Below are positions 10,701-22,989 of a stretch of DNA of 64,000 nt, piece after piece. The stretch lies in contig VTFK01000117.1 in assembly GCA_009617715.1 (NCBI GenBank), positions 1,178,001-1,242,000 of the forward strand, written 5' to 3'. The notes below the pieces were generated by a model. That model worked only from the letters and a program-made list of their open reading frames with translations, ran no database searches and had not been told where the DNA came from. The position numbers and the translations under genes were made by a program. Each line of letters starts with the position of its first letter. Position 1 is the stretch's first letter. Source of the DNA: Plectrocnemia conspersa (Eukaryota > Arthropoda > Insecta > Trichoptera > Polycentropodidae).

Positions 10701-12925
10701 AGTGATATCGAGTTATAAACTATATATACGAGGGACACACGCAGGGAGGGGACACGCACGTACGCATATCACGGAACAACATATATTTCTTCTTAATTAC
10801 CATCAACTAATTTTAACTGATAAAAATCAAGTGATTATTAGGCATAAGGGTAAAAGTATAATTGGAGAAAATTTTGGAATAATGATGATTTTAAGTAGAA
10901 AACTACCAAATTAAAAAAATATTAATGCCAGTCGGATACAAATGCTATGAAAATAAAGTAATCTTAAAAAAATGCTATACGAATATATAAAAGCAACACT
11001 ACAAAATGATTAAAAATAACTAGAACAGCCTGATAATAATTTTGTCTGTGAAAAGCACCAGATAAATCTAAAAGATCGTACTATTAATCTATTTCATTAA
11101 ACTCAACCACAGAGTGTTTTTTCACTGTAAACTTGCCAATTAACAGAGTTAGCCAATTACCACCAAAGTCCATCGATATATAGTTATATTGCGTGGTGTC
11201 TAGGTTAAGTGGATTGTTATAATTTAAAACATCGGGTTTATTTTTTACTGATTTTCAAATTACAGAAATTATTACTGCACGACTTCATAAGATATATTTA
11301 GATGTTCTGAAATCACAATCAGTGGGCAGTATCTAACAAAATCATTTTATTGGTCCACTTTCGCCTCATTATTTTACCGATATTCACCACGCACAAATGT
11401 CTTTTTAAAAGGCGTATTGTGAGAATACCAGTACCTTTGACTGATCAATTCATTGTTCCCAAATGTATTTTATGTGTCCTACTTTTATAAAAAAGGTTGA
11501 AATGAATTTAACAATATATATTTTGTATGATTTTTTAATCATTGAAAAGTGGAAATATTATGTGTACTGATACAGAATTTTAAAAATAGGAATATTTAAG
11601 AATAGTAGTAGCTCATAAGACTAGTAAAAATAATTTTGAATTTTTTTCTATAAATGTGTTCAAAAAATTAACCGGAGTAACGATAAATATATTGAATATA
11701 TATCCGTATCGTGTGCTTTAGAGCTAATAGTAGAGGCGATAACCCAAACTTGCCATCTCTGTCTGTAAATTATGAATAATGATGAAATTAATGGCTCTCG
11801 AACTGACTGTGTTAACGCAAATATAGTTTCAGTAATGATAACTAGATCGGTTCAAAGGGCATAGGCCTCTTCAGCCGTCTTTTCAAGTTGTCCACATTGA
11901 GGAGTTTGTTGCCACGATGTTGACGTGCTGTTGGAGCCTTGCGTCGTCTTCGACACCACTTCGGCGCGAACATACTACAGAGCATTCACAATATTTCGCA
12001 ACACTTCATTTTTAACTTTTTAATTTAAAAAAAAAATATATGTATATATGTACATATATTTATATTGAGAGTGTAATACAAATATTGCAATATCTTTCCT
12101 ACTGATTGTGCGTTTCATACAAAAACTCAAAATTAACTATTTTATAAACCGATGTATTGCAAGTATATAAAAATACTATCGATATAAATAATAGGTATGT
12201 GCTCTAAACATTGCTATATCTTTATTATTTTTTAATATTAAAGAAAGAAATAGCGTACCACTTACTGTGATTTCTGAATCGGGAATAGCAACAAAGACTT
12301 TCATTAACTCTACATAGCCATTTATATTCAAGCTATACCTTGAACATTATAGCAATGATCATGGTTCTTGATATCTCATATCTTGATCATGATAAGTTTC
12401 ATTTAACATGTTCTTTTCTTGTTGTTTTCATATAATAAACTTCAATTCAATACACATATTAAAGTCATAAACATCCAACAAAAAACTATTCCATCTAATA
12501 AAACCGTTTAAAAAAATAATCTATATGTAAAATTAAATTGTACGAATGCAACCAATTAACTGCTTACACACATGTTGATAACGCGTTTCAATAATTAACT
12601 TATGAAGTATGTAGGACGTTTGTCATAACATTATATGTATAAGTTCATTTTTCACATATGTGGGTATACGCATTCACACAATCCTTAGCAACAATTCTTT
12701 GACCTCTAACCCTATAGCATTCCGATCCAGTTGCTAATACAACAAATATATTAACGACTGGCACTTGAAAGGTCAATCGAAGGAATACGTGAGCAATATC
12801 ATATTAGTTTTTGTGCATATATGCATTAATATGCACATCATAGAGCAATAGTCTGAACAGAGTCATTGTTTTCTCAAAATGTATGCTATATAAAATCTAG
12901 AGCCATCTGATCATATCCTAGATTC
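10701..12925. other. Non-coding intronic/intergenic stretch
   Basis: AT-rich. It contains repeat family R2 copy 1 (11341-11506) and a (TATG/TA)n-like run near 12035-12062. Nothing coding is supported. Confidence 0.55.
11341..11506. repeat. Unnamed dispersed repeat R2, copy 1
   Basis: Blocks TTTTATTGGTCCACTTTCG, ATTTTACCGAT, GAGAATACC, TTTGACTGATCAAT and TAAAAAAGGTTGAAATG recur in order at 35629-35800 and 36601-36765, and in part at 36065-36130. It is non-coding and no terminal repeats were defined. Confidence 0.65.
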
Positions 12926-13262
12926 GACTTACGTATATATGTAAGTCAGATTATGACACATTTCGCCGGTAGAAATTATTGGTGGGACACATTCTCGTCT
13001 GATGCAGCTCTTCCTCGGTGACCAATGGCGCGTGTCCGAGACATATGCCGACCGACATGCGACGGTAGTTTTTGATTTGAGGAGCGGACGACGCGGCAGA
13101 ACAATGGTTAATTGATATTCACATAACAAACGAGTTGAACCCAATATCGTCGTGGCTGTGTATGCGGAACAGGCGGGGTCACCCTTGCCCTCGAGCAGAA
13201 GTCGGATGTTACTAGTGAGCATTGAATGGGATTCGTGAAGGTGTAGAGAAATTTAAGACATC
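12926..13262. other. GC-richer block upstream of the retrotransposon
   Basis: It begins with a palindrome (GACTTAC / GTAAGTC, 12926-12947) and continues as about 280 bp of GC-richer unique sequence up to the 5' break of the retrotransposon. The minus-strand frame at 12929-13222 (97 codons) resembles no family I know. It may be flanking DNA or degraded 5' element sequence. Confidence 0.35.
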
Positions 13263-13264
13263 AT

Positions 13265-14967
13265 TATTGTACTGCAGATTAGTATTATCAGTGGCGAACA
13301 CAGCAAACTTTTATTGAATACAGGGCGTTCTTCTGGACCTGATCTAATTCCAGATTTTATTTTGAAGGGTTGTGAAGTCAGTCTCGCTGCTCCTCTTAAA
13401 TGTATTTATGATCTGATTCTCAAGACATCATCATTACCTGATCTATGGAAATGCACAAAAGTCACCCCTATTCATAAAAGGGTGACAAATTATATATAAA
13501 TAATTATAGACCAGTCGCAGTGTTGTCAGCTCCTGCTAAATTATTTGAAATAATTGTTCATAAATATCTCTATAATCACTTTTGGCAATTTTTGTTAGAC
13601 CAACAGCACGGGTTTCGTCCTGCCCGTTCCACTGTTACTAACCTTCTGTCGTTCACCAAAACGGTGACAACTTCTCTCGATGCGGGAATTCAAGTAGACG
13701 TCGTGTATACAGATTTTGAGAAAGCCTTTGACAAAGTTTGTCATGGGTTATTATTAAAAAAATTGTCGAACCTCGGTTGCTCGGATAATTTAACTCGGTT
13801 ATTCTCGAGTTATTTAAGCAATCGTAGACAGTTTGTAACCTATGGTGGCCGATTGTCGAAAGAATATTTTACCCCTTCGGGGGTTCCTCAAGGATCCAAT
13901 CTGGGCCCTCTGTTTTTTGTGTTATTTATTAATGACATAAATACAGCAATTACAAATTCAAGTGTTCTTCTGTACGCAGATGACTTAAAATTATATAAAT
14001 GCATTCGATCTGTTGTGGACTCCTTCTCTCTACAAAGTGATTTAGACTCTCTATGGAGATGGGCTTCCGTTAACCGTCTGCCCTTTAGTGTCGGAAAGTG
14101 CCATACTGTGTCATTTTCTCGATCCCATTCGCCATCAGCTTATTTCTACCATCTCGGAGGTAACATTTTGATTTGAGAAACTTCCATTAAAGATCTCGAA
14201 ATCACTTTCGAGAGCAAATGGAGGTTCTCTCTACACATACACGACGTCTGTGATAAATCTTCCAAGATGCTCGGCTTTGTTATGAGGAATGTCTTTCACT
14301 TTGACGATCCGTCAGTTATTCGCATCCTCTATGACACCTTAGTTCGTAGCATTCTTGAATCGGGATCTATAGTTTGGAATCCTCGAATAGCCAAATATTC
14401 CCTTTTAGTGGAAAAAATTTAAAAAAGGTATTTAAGATACCTTTACAAAAGGACATCTGGTTATTATCCGTACATATATCCTAGCGCCTTTCTTTTAGTA
14501 GCGTTGGGATATGATTCGCTGAGTTCTCGCAGAAAGTTGTAGGTCGCTAAGCATTTTTTCAAATTACTAAAAGGTGCTGTCGACAATCCAGCTATTCTCG
14601 AGAAATTCCAGTTTTGGGTTCCGGAACATTTTCGAGAATTACTATCGCGACCTCTTTTGATGGCCGTTAGGGCTAGGACATCGGCACTTGCCGACTCGCC
14701 TATAGCTGTGGCCATCCGGCTCCTTCATACGCTGGCATCTTATATTGACCTGTTTAATGTTAGCTACGAGGATCTGATCCAGTTTGTATCATTTAATTTT
14801 GATATTTTATATTTTTTTGTTATGTTTATTATTTTTAAGTATTGTTCTATTTATGTATATATAGTTATTTTTTGTGTTCATAAATTTAAAATTTGTTTTC
14901 TACCATCGTGGCGCATTGGGGTAACCTGTAAGGCCACGATGGTCTTAATTTAATCTAAAAAAAAAAT
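13265..14967 (+). mobile_element. Jockey-like non-LTR retrotransposon, 5'-truncated
   Basis: The element carries a reverse transcriptase region, a C-terminal extension, a 3' UTR with a perfect 11-bp hairpin (ACCATCGTGGC 14902-14912 / GCCACGATGGT 14933-14943), and an A-rich tail ending near 14967. It starts abruptly inside the RT N-terminus, as expected for incomplete target-primed reverse transcription; ORF1 and the endonuclease are absent. Three other fragments in this window share the 3' end. Clade assignment (Jockey superfamily) rests on RT motif spelling only. Confidence 0.85.
13314..14820 (+). pseudogene. Non-LTR reverse transcriptase, broken
   Basis: The reverse transcriptase of the element. 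Recognisable motifs in order: SSGPDLIPDFILKG, NYRPVAVLSAPAKLFE, QQHGFRPARST, the catalytic block TDFEKAFDKVCH, GVPQGSNLGPLFFVLFINDI, and LYADDLKLY with the active-site YADD. The central piece 13520-14176 is open. Breaks: a frameshift near 13475-13520, an in-frame TGA at the 14174-14176 end followed by further homologous sequence (SIKDLEITFESKWRFSLHIH), and stops near 14420 and 14540. The C-terminal part (VDNPAILEKFQFWVPEHFRE, ALADSPIAVAIRLLHTL) closely matches the fragment at 60290-60765. The copy cannot make full RT. Confidence 0.85.
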
Positions 14968-16675
14968 ACAGAGGTAGCTTAAAAAAAAATTTTTGGGAAA
15001 TATTATAGGTCAAAATGTTTTTAACTGTCTGTTAATGCATATTTTCTGTTTCAAAGAATAAGAAGCTTTTAAACAATTTTCCTTACATTCAGTTACTTCT
15101 AAAAATACTTTATACGCTGATCTTTTAGTATGTTGTATACAAGTACTAATAAAAATAAATAAGACGACTGTGTATAAAAACCTTTCTGTCTCATTTTTAT
15201 ACATTTACCATATAATAGTCGAAAAATATTTTTGAAAATACGGGTGCCAGATCTTTCTGATTTTAGAACAATAAGTCTAAAAAATCATTATATTTGATAG
15301 ACCGTTTCTAGATGCCTCCTAAATTTTTATACCATGGGTTAGAGCAGTATTTGCCGATTTTTTCCAATGAAATATATTCCTATATTGTCAGTTACAATTT
15401 TCAGAAAGAACCAAATGAGAAAGAAGTGTGTAGAAAATTGTAAATCTGTTTGTTTAAAATGCGATATCTTTTTTTCTAAATACAGATTCATATGATTAAG
15501 ATGATTTATTTTTATAACCATATTTTAATTATTGCACATTTATTATTTATTTTAGAACATCTCAATAATTTTTATTCTTGAAATATTTCTCGTATTATAT
15601 ATTTCTTCTCATAAATTAAATGTTTATGTAAATATTAAAGAATACGTAAATACATTAATATATGAATACGTAAATACTGCATAATATTTTTTTACATTGA
15701 TATCCTACGCCGACAACACTACTTACAATGAGAATTATTTTATTCTCTACCTCTGCTTTCAAGCAATATGATAATCGTTGTTTTTATAGTTCTAAGCAAT
15801 GGATATATCTTTTTCAGTAAATAAAATGTATGGATTTGAGAACAAATGATTATTCGGTACTTCAAGTATTTAATTTTGTAATATCGGTAGTTTGCCTCCA
15901 TACCGGTATTACCGGTAAAAATTCATTTTCATTTTTTTATTTTGCTTATATAAAATAAACAGTATAACACATTCGAGCAATACAATACTCTTTATTTTTA
16001 TTAATAAACTTTATATCAGTTCTCGCAATATTTCACGCTTTCTGCTTTTCTATAACTATCTCTTATACATATATTGATATTCCGCGTCTTTTGCGGAAGT
16101 CGATTTGTGATTTTAATAATACTATCTGACGTTTTATTCTGCACCGTAACAGACTGCATATTTTTGCAAGCTCTTGCGAAACGCTCGGATTCTGTGAATG
16201 CGCTCTGAATTAGATCATCATATTGATGGTATGCGAACTAATGTACGACATGACTCATTGAATTGATTTTATTTTGAATAAAAGCATAAGACTGAATTCT
16301 AGTCAGTGGTTACAAATTTAACAATAATTTTGATTTTTATTTTGCCATCAAACAAACATTTTTAGTTTTAATATTTTTAAGAAATATTTAGTTTGTAATT
16401 TTCAGGTTAAGTTTTCATTTATTATAGTTTCTATTAATTCTTTATTTTTTCCTAACATATTTTCTATATTGGAAGAAGGGTTATAGATAGGAAAGTATTT
16501 TAAGTAAGTCTTCCTCATATTTTTAAAGACATTTTTTCTGGATTTGTTATTGCATACGTAAAGGATGCGAATATTGTATTTAGAGATTTTGTAAAAGAGT
16601 AAATGATTCGTAATAGAAATGTAACAGTTCGTTATCCAGTACTTTTATTTTCTCCTCTTTAAACCATTTAATAAA
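14968..16675. other. Non-coding AT-rich stretch
   Basis: No gene. A 12-bp unit GAATACGTAAATAC is repeated near 15640-15676, and ATACCGGTATTACCGGTAAAA with internal direct repeats occurs near 15899-15920. Nothing else is distinctive. Confidence 0.55.
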
Positions 16676-17085
16676 TTGCAACTTTGCCGACGTTGAAACT
16701 CATAAAGAAAACCGCATTTCCTCGCGGTTCAGCTATTTCCACTTTCAGATTCTTTCCGCAAGTATGTTTCACAGGTTCGCCTCCCCGGCAATTCGTGCCG
16801 TTCCTAGACACATTCTCAACATGGCGGGGGGGCTTTTCTTGCACACACATGGGGCCCTCTGCGATCATCTGCGGTAAATAGCTCGGCGCGTGGGGTCCCG
16901 CCGATAGAGGCCCCCGTCGGGGCAATAGACCAACTTTTTAATTAGTTTTCGGAGATTTAAAGTCGACAACCAGCTTCATCCACTCCCCCGTTTTCCCCCA
17001 TCAATTCCTTTTCAGACGCCTTGCAGAAATTTGCGCCGAAACTGTTTCCTTCCGTCAGCTAATTAGCGCCTTCGGTTTGTAATTG
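16676..17085. other. GC-rich unique island
   Basis: About 400 bp of GC-richer sequence (AACATGGCGGGGGGGCTTTTC, GGGGCCCTC, TCGGGGCAATAG) with homeodomain-core sites (TTTTTAATTAGTTTTC, GCTAATTAGCGCC). The minus-strand frame 16668-16925 (85 codons) resembles no known family. It is best read as a candidate cis-regulatory element, not a gene. Confidence 0.35.
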
Positions 17086-17251
17086 AAGACATTTTAAAAA
17101 CGAAGAATGTACATATTTTTCACATACACATTTACCTATTAATTAATATATTTACTAAATATATATATAGGTACATGTACGTATGTCTACTTATTGCTAT
17201 TGCATGAAGATGCAGCAGTCAATATGGGTGACAGTGATGTTGCATATTTGG

Positions 17252-17374
17252 ATTTGAATAGCAAATGGACGTTTCGCAACTGTCAAATTGAGTCACATAG
17301 ACATTTTAGAGAAGCATATAATTTCACTTGCGCCTATCAGGTAAATTATATTATCGCTAGTAGTAATATATGTA
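17252..17374. repeat. Unnamed dispersed repeat R3, copy 1
   Basis: TTGAATAGCAAATGGACGTTTCGCAACTGTCAAATTG and the following 85 bases are a diverged copy of 59987-60099. Shared blocks include AGCAAATG, GTTTCGCAACTGT, TTTTAGAG, CATATAATTT and TAAATTATAT..TCGCTAGTA. In the second copy the start of this repeat is one arm of a long inverted repeat. Confidence 0.7.
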
Positions 17375-17446
17375 TATGTATATCACTAGTGAAAATGCCG
17401 GTGAAAATGTATTCATAAATGATTTCACTAAAATGACATATTTAAA

Positions 17447-17598
17447 CAAATATTTTCGGGATAGATTCGAAACTGTTTTCTTTAGATTTTATTTCAGGGG
17501 TTAACCGATCATTTATGGTTTAGGATTAGAGTCGTCATTTCAGCACTTTACAGGGAAGGGGGGGAGGGGCAAAAGTTGGGCAGTCAGTGGTAGTTTAA
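17447..17598. repeat. Unnamed dispersed repeat R1, copy 2
   Basis: Partner of 10038-10178 (see there). It is preceded by R3 and followed within 45 bp by the pogo transposase remnant, so R3-R1-transposase may be one decayed element. Confidence 0.7.
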
Positions 17599-17639
17599 AG
17601 GAAAAGATCATCAATAAAGCATAGGGCAGGGTTACCAAG

Positions 17640-18065
17640 AGAACCCTCAATTCTGCTTGGAGCAAACTATGGCATAATTGCGTTGACGGACTCACGAACG
17701 GGAGCTAATTATTGATGAAATTGCGTCCTTGGGATCTATCCCAAAGATCTATCCAGTTCCATGTTCTAACATGGAACTGGAGGTGAATGAGGACAATATT
17801 CAAGAGCTGGTGGAGGAACATAACATCGAAAAAATAATAGATCTGCATCGCAAACAACAACACAAGACTACAGAGGAGAACCCTTTACTTTAAATGAGAT
17901 TAGTGATATCTGTAAAATGTGGGAAACAGTGAAAAATTTCGTGGAAAAGCACTACCCGAGTAAGGCTGTGTCAGTGTGAGCTATGAATAAATTCAATGAC
18001 AATGCAATGTCACATTTTCGCAAAATCCTCAAAATGAAGCTAAAGCAAGTGTCATTGGATAGTTC
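17640..18065 (+). pseudogene. Tigger/pogo-type transposase, C-terminal remnant
   Basis: Read across several frames, the sequence gives LNSAWSKLWHNCVD, RELIIDEIASLG, MELEVNEDNIQELVEEHNIE (17773 on), then EISDICKMWETVKNFVEKHY and AMNKFNDNAMSHFRKILKMK. This is the family C-terminal order: a Trp-containing helix, a helical DxxELVEEH block, and a terminal motif with NDNAMSHFRKILK. At least two frameshifts and a TGA inside the SKAVSV*AMN stretch break it. The catalytic DDE core is missing. It differs from the element at 46043 in sequence and in C-terminal motif, so it is a separate lineage. Confidence 0.7.
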
Positions 18066-20769
18066 CACAAAAGTTCCTCAAAAATAAAAATATTTTATTA
18101 TTCATTTTTGTGTAAATATTTTTGGGTTCTGGAACGAATCAACTTAAGTTTCTATTATTTTTTATAGAAAAATTTGATTTGATATACGAGTGTTTTGAAA
18201 TATGAAGCAAATTATACTCGTAAACTGAAATTCCACTATACGTTGAATACGTTGAATAATGTAAATTTATTTAGCTCTTCAGTTGAAGATGTCAATGTTA
18301 TCATATTTAGCAAAATTTCTAGATGATAAACATATTTCGAGTCCCTTTTTTAATACTTACATCTCGCCTTAATACACACATTCATCATTACTTAGCTTAA
18401 TGGCCTTTCGAAATTAATATTATATTATAAATAAACCATTGATATTTAAACCCTTGAAATAGTCTCGAGCTGTTTTAAGTCAGTCAATGGTTCCTATTTT
18501 ATTTAAACATTAATACGCGATCTACAATGAAATTTAGTGACTTTAGTAATGCGAATAAAAAAAAACAAATATTAAAAAAATGCATTGAAAATTTGACTGA
18601 TAAAAATAAGTCTTGGTATATTACTTTAAAAACTAACTATTGCTATTATTTTTAAATTAAAAATTAATTTAAGAGGCTGGAGTTTTTTAATACTGGTGCT
18701 ACTTTTACTTACAATGTATTTATCTCAATTTATATTTAATACCATACAAAGTATTATATTTATTTACCCACAGCATATAAGTTACTTAGTCAACTAAAAC
18801 ATTAAAAAAAACCAATCGATAAAACATATCAAATAAATAAAAAAACTAATTCTCTGGCTAGCATCTTCAGTAAAATGTTATAGTAATCCTAAAAATAGAT
18901 GAACGATTTGAAGCATATGTTATAAAATTATATATAACTAAGTTACAACTCTATTTTTACAAAAATATTTAAGTTTTCATTATGTAAAACATTGTCGTAA
19001 CTTAGATTGACACATTTTATTAAATATAAAATTTCTGGGACACTAGTTGAGTATTTTATTTAAATACAAAAAAAAACTATTTTCGACATTTTCAGCGATA
19101 TATTGAAAAAATAATAATGAGCGCGTTTAATAATATTTTTACACTACCGAATTGCCCATTATCTAAGTACTCAGGTATTGATTTTCGAGTTAGTAGATAT
19201 ACAATGTACGTTTAAAAATAGTTTCATTTTTTGCTTCACTTTCATAACATCTCTTCGCAAATAAATAAAAAACACAATTCACGCATGATACATTACTTTT
19301 GGCAAGCGTTTGGATTATGAATGAAAGTTTGGAATAAATATTTAAGCGAAAGGCGCTGGCTGTGTCGTCGGCTATATTTTTTTGATAAGAGAAAATTGGA
19401 TTTCTCTCTTTTTGTTGTTTTATTCTTATCTGCGTGCGCGCGTTTAAGTTTCAACGGGCAGGTTGAACTTTAACTGCGGTTACTTTATGAAGTATTTACG
19501 GAGGAATTGCGCTATACAGTCAAATTTATTTGACTCTGGATCGTCTCGGAAATTCGCAGTGGTACTATAACATATAATAAATTACGTTTCAGATTTTTTA
19601 CAATGTTTAATTATTTAATAGAATTGAGAAAATGTCACAGTATGGCACTTTCCGACACTAAAGGATCATCATCTATATGTAGAGAGGAGTCCGCAAGAGA
19701 TCGAATGCATCTAATCAATTTAAAAAAAATTATAACTGCCGTATTTATATCATTAATAAATAACGTGAAGAGTAAAGGGCCCAGCGTGTACTCACGAGGA
19801 ACAGTCAATGTAGCGCTACACGCAATACTGACTTCACTGCTATGGGTTGTGTATCACACATTTTTCAGTTGACTATACGTGATAATATTTTTGTTTATGA
19901 ACATCTTAAATGGTGCAGATAAGTCATTTTAAAATGAGCCAAATCAATAAACACCCAAGAATAAAAAGTAATCTTAATAGGAAAGCATACATTTTAATAT
20001 CGATGAGTGGGTGGGTGACTTATTATGTAATATAAATATTAAATTTACAATGAAATGGAATACAAAGAAGTGGTTAATGCGTTACGGTTATAAAATAAAT
20101 AAATTGTTTTATGACAGAGAAGCAAATTAACGTCATAGAGATTATCTTAAAACGTTTTCTATAAATTATTATTTTATCTAATTCTTATTTAAAGACAGAT
20201 GTACAATAAAATTAATGAAGTAATACGGAGAGTCGTGAATATAGCAGAAGAAATCGTTGATGTCGAAAATGGCGAAAAGAGTGAAAGGCTTCGGTCACCA
20301 GTTCACCACGCGCAGGTTATTATTAAAAGCTGTAGATTATGAGATGCTTTGGCTGAATGCCAGGATATATGGGCTGGTCGACGCGAACGGTATCCGTCCT
20401 TAAAATAATTCTTTCGCCCAAAAGAAAAAAAAAACATAAATGTATGCGTATAGAAAACGTGCTGAGACATGTTGGCTTCCGTGCAAATTGAATAACGAAA
20501 TGCGATAAGCCAAAATCTCTTGACAAATTATTGCCAAGGAGAAGATGAAAAACAACTACTATAAAATATCTCTATTTTAAAAGCTATTATGATATTGTAA
20601 AATGCTCTTATAACATAAGAAAATTTTCTTCCATAATCAGAACTACAAATTTTTATTTGCTTTCCCCATCAAGGTATAATCTAGGAATAAGACTTGAATA
20701 AAATAGTCTATAAGACGCAAGACTAATAATCTAGAGACACGTTTGATCCCCAACGGATTAAAAATATTA
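18066..20769. other. Non-coding AT-rich stretch
   Basis: No gene. The segment 19310-19560 is slightly GC-richer, with runs such as CTGCGTGCGCGCG. The plus-strand frame 19603-19872 (89 codons) has no family resemblance and no splice context and is not called. Confidence 0.55.
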
Positions 20770-21380
20770 TTATTCATTTATGCTCAGTTTTATTTTCAAC
20801 ATTCACAGCATTTAAAAAAATATTAAAAATGTTTTTATCCTAAAAAATGCCACTTTTCATATATTAAAACGCATATTATAACCGGAATGGCACTTTGTTT
20901 ATAAATATATCACTAACATAAATACTTTGAGCTGTAAAATTCAGACAGAAATGTTCTGTTTCATTTTGAACGTTCGCAGCATTTCATAAAAATGTAAAAA
21001 AATGAGTTTAATACTGATAGAAATGTCCTTATTTAAATTATTGCACAAAACGCATTTTTTAGCTGGAACCGTCTTATGTTTTCAAATATTTTGGGGTTTT
21101 AAAATTTAGATAAAAATGCTGTATTCCATTTTAAACGTTCGCAGCATTTAAACATATATTTAAATACTAGCTTATATCCGGTAAAAAAATTAAAACGCAT
21201 TTTTCAACCGTTTTTGTTATAAATATTTTACTTTCGCAATTTTTTAAGATTCTAAAATTTAAGCAGAAATGTTTTAATTTATATATAACAATCACAGCAT
21301 TTTATTAAGATGTAAACATAATTTTATATATAAAAGAAATGCCGTTATTTTAATTTAAATAGTAACTTTTTAACTCTTGA
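20770..21380. repeat. Degenerate tandem array, four units of ~150-172 bp
   Basis: The motif ACGTTCGCAGCATTTA and variants (CAGCAT cores at 20805, 20977, 21142 and 21295) recurs every 153-172 bp. Other unit landmarks recur in register: CAGAAATG before it, and AAAACGCAT...ACCGG/GCTGG about 80 bp after it. Copies are well diverged from each other. It is probably an old satellite fragment or an internally repeated element. No coding capacity. Confidence 0.75.
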
Positions 21381-22195
21381 AAAGCAGATTCAAGTATTTT
21401 TAATTATTGTTTAATACCAGCGCAATAATCAAAGGATTGTAGTCGATTTGTATATTTTAGTTATTGTGATTTTTATATGTTAGGGTAAGTATCTAGTATA
21501 TTTTATTCATTGACTGATATATTTATACTGTGTTTCATTTACTGTGATGTACATCAAGTGTACATGTCATGATATTAAATGTATTTATTAATATGTCGAA
21601 TATAATGTTGATATTTTAGGTATTCAAACGCGATACACTTACACATTAAACGGGTTATTAAAAATATATAAATAAACATTCTGCAAAATCAGGCATTAAT
21701 TTATCAAATTAATTGAGTATTTTTTACTTAGCACGAAAATGATTTTAGCGGACAGAAGTCTTCAACTCGATTATTCAATAATTATTTTGTAAATAAATAT
21801 TTGGTACGTTCAATATATGTTTGTTGTTTGAATTTGTACAAAAAAAAATGTGACGTTCAATACATTTATTTATAGTATATAACTTATTCAACTTTGACTA
21901 TTATTATAATGATTATTTCAATGCTTTTATTTTAAATTTTAAATCACTACTGCTTATACATTTTTACATGTGCGCGAATTTTTTTGCACTGTTAAGGGAA
22001 GGTTAAGTAAATACTCAATTAATTTAATGAAAAATATATTAGATACTATACATATTATCAAATCCTTTCATGTGAGTTACTTGAGCATGTTATCATATTA
22101 ATTTCTGAAGAGTTAAGAAAATATGAAGTGGATAAAGAGTAAATAAATAATATATCCCAAAGGCAGAGGATCACTCTTCAGGACTTTGATTTATG
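21381..22195. other. Non-coding AT-rich stretch
   Basis: No gene, no clear repeat, ordinary AT-rich sequence. Confidence 0.55.
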
Positions 22196-22510
22196 TACAT
22201 CGCGGGTGGTATAGGGAAAATCCGCGACGAAACTCCGACCGAGTGAAACTTTGCCAAAGTCGAATAAGCCAAGTTTAATATTGGCGAGATCTCGCCTGAA
22301 TCTCAGCGCAGGGTACGGGGGATCTTTTTATTTGAATTATTGAATTACCCTACCTACCCCAGACCGGCGGCGGACAGGTTTGATAAACTTTCCCGATGAA
22401 AAGGGAACGAATTAACATGAGCGAACTTTTGCGGAGAGCGTTCAATATCCTGCAGTACGCCACCTGCCCAATCGTGGGCGTTAAAGCTGGTCGAGATTTC
22501 AAGACTGGGT
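22196..22510. other. GC-richer unique island with a small plus-strand frame
   Basis: Unique sequence with CGCGACGAAACTCCGACCGAG, GGCGAGATCTCGCC (palindrome) and ACCGGCGGCGGACAGG. On plus, an ATG near 22415 opens 36 codons (MSELLRRAFNILQYATCPIV...). The length is too small and the family too unclear to call a gene. It could be a regulatory element or an untranslated exon. Confidence 0.3.
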
Positions 22511-22989
22511 TGAGAAAATGATATATTTTATTTAGTCGATTGTGTTTGAATATCACATAGGAAAATTAGAAACTACTACGAGTAAAACAAAAATATTAAT
22601 GAATTTTAGATCAGATCATATATTGTATATATTCGGGATATGCAAATAGAGCCAGTTAACATATGCTTATTCATTATGAAATTTTAACTATAAATAAAAC
22701 TGCTTACTTGCCTTTTGTCGATGACAATGATGTGGGAGAAATCATAATGTGTATCTAAGTGATTGAATCATGATCTTCATAAATCATTTTAATTGAGTGA
22801 CCTAGATACAAATACATAATAGTTACGGTATTGCTTCAGCAATTTATATTTAATGAAAGGTGTAATTATACTGATATGTTCATGATATTTATAATACATA
22901 AATTTAATATTTAATTAAATTGTAATATCTGATGAATTATAAATTATGTATATATAGTATTTTGATTTAAATTCGGCTATTGTATAGGT

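Noticed and set aside
16668..16925. 85-codon minus-strand frame as a mib1 or other exon
   Set aside because: It does not resemble MIB/HERC2, ZZ or ankyrin sequence and lacks a convincing acceptor or donor in frame.
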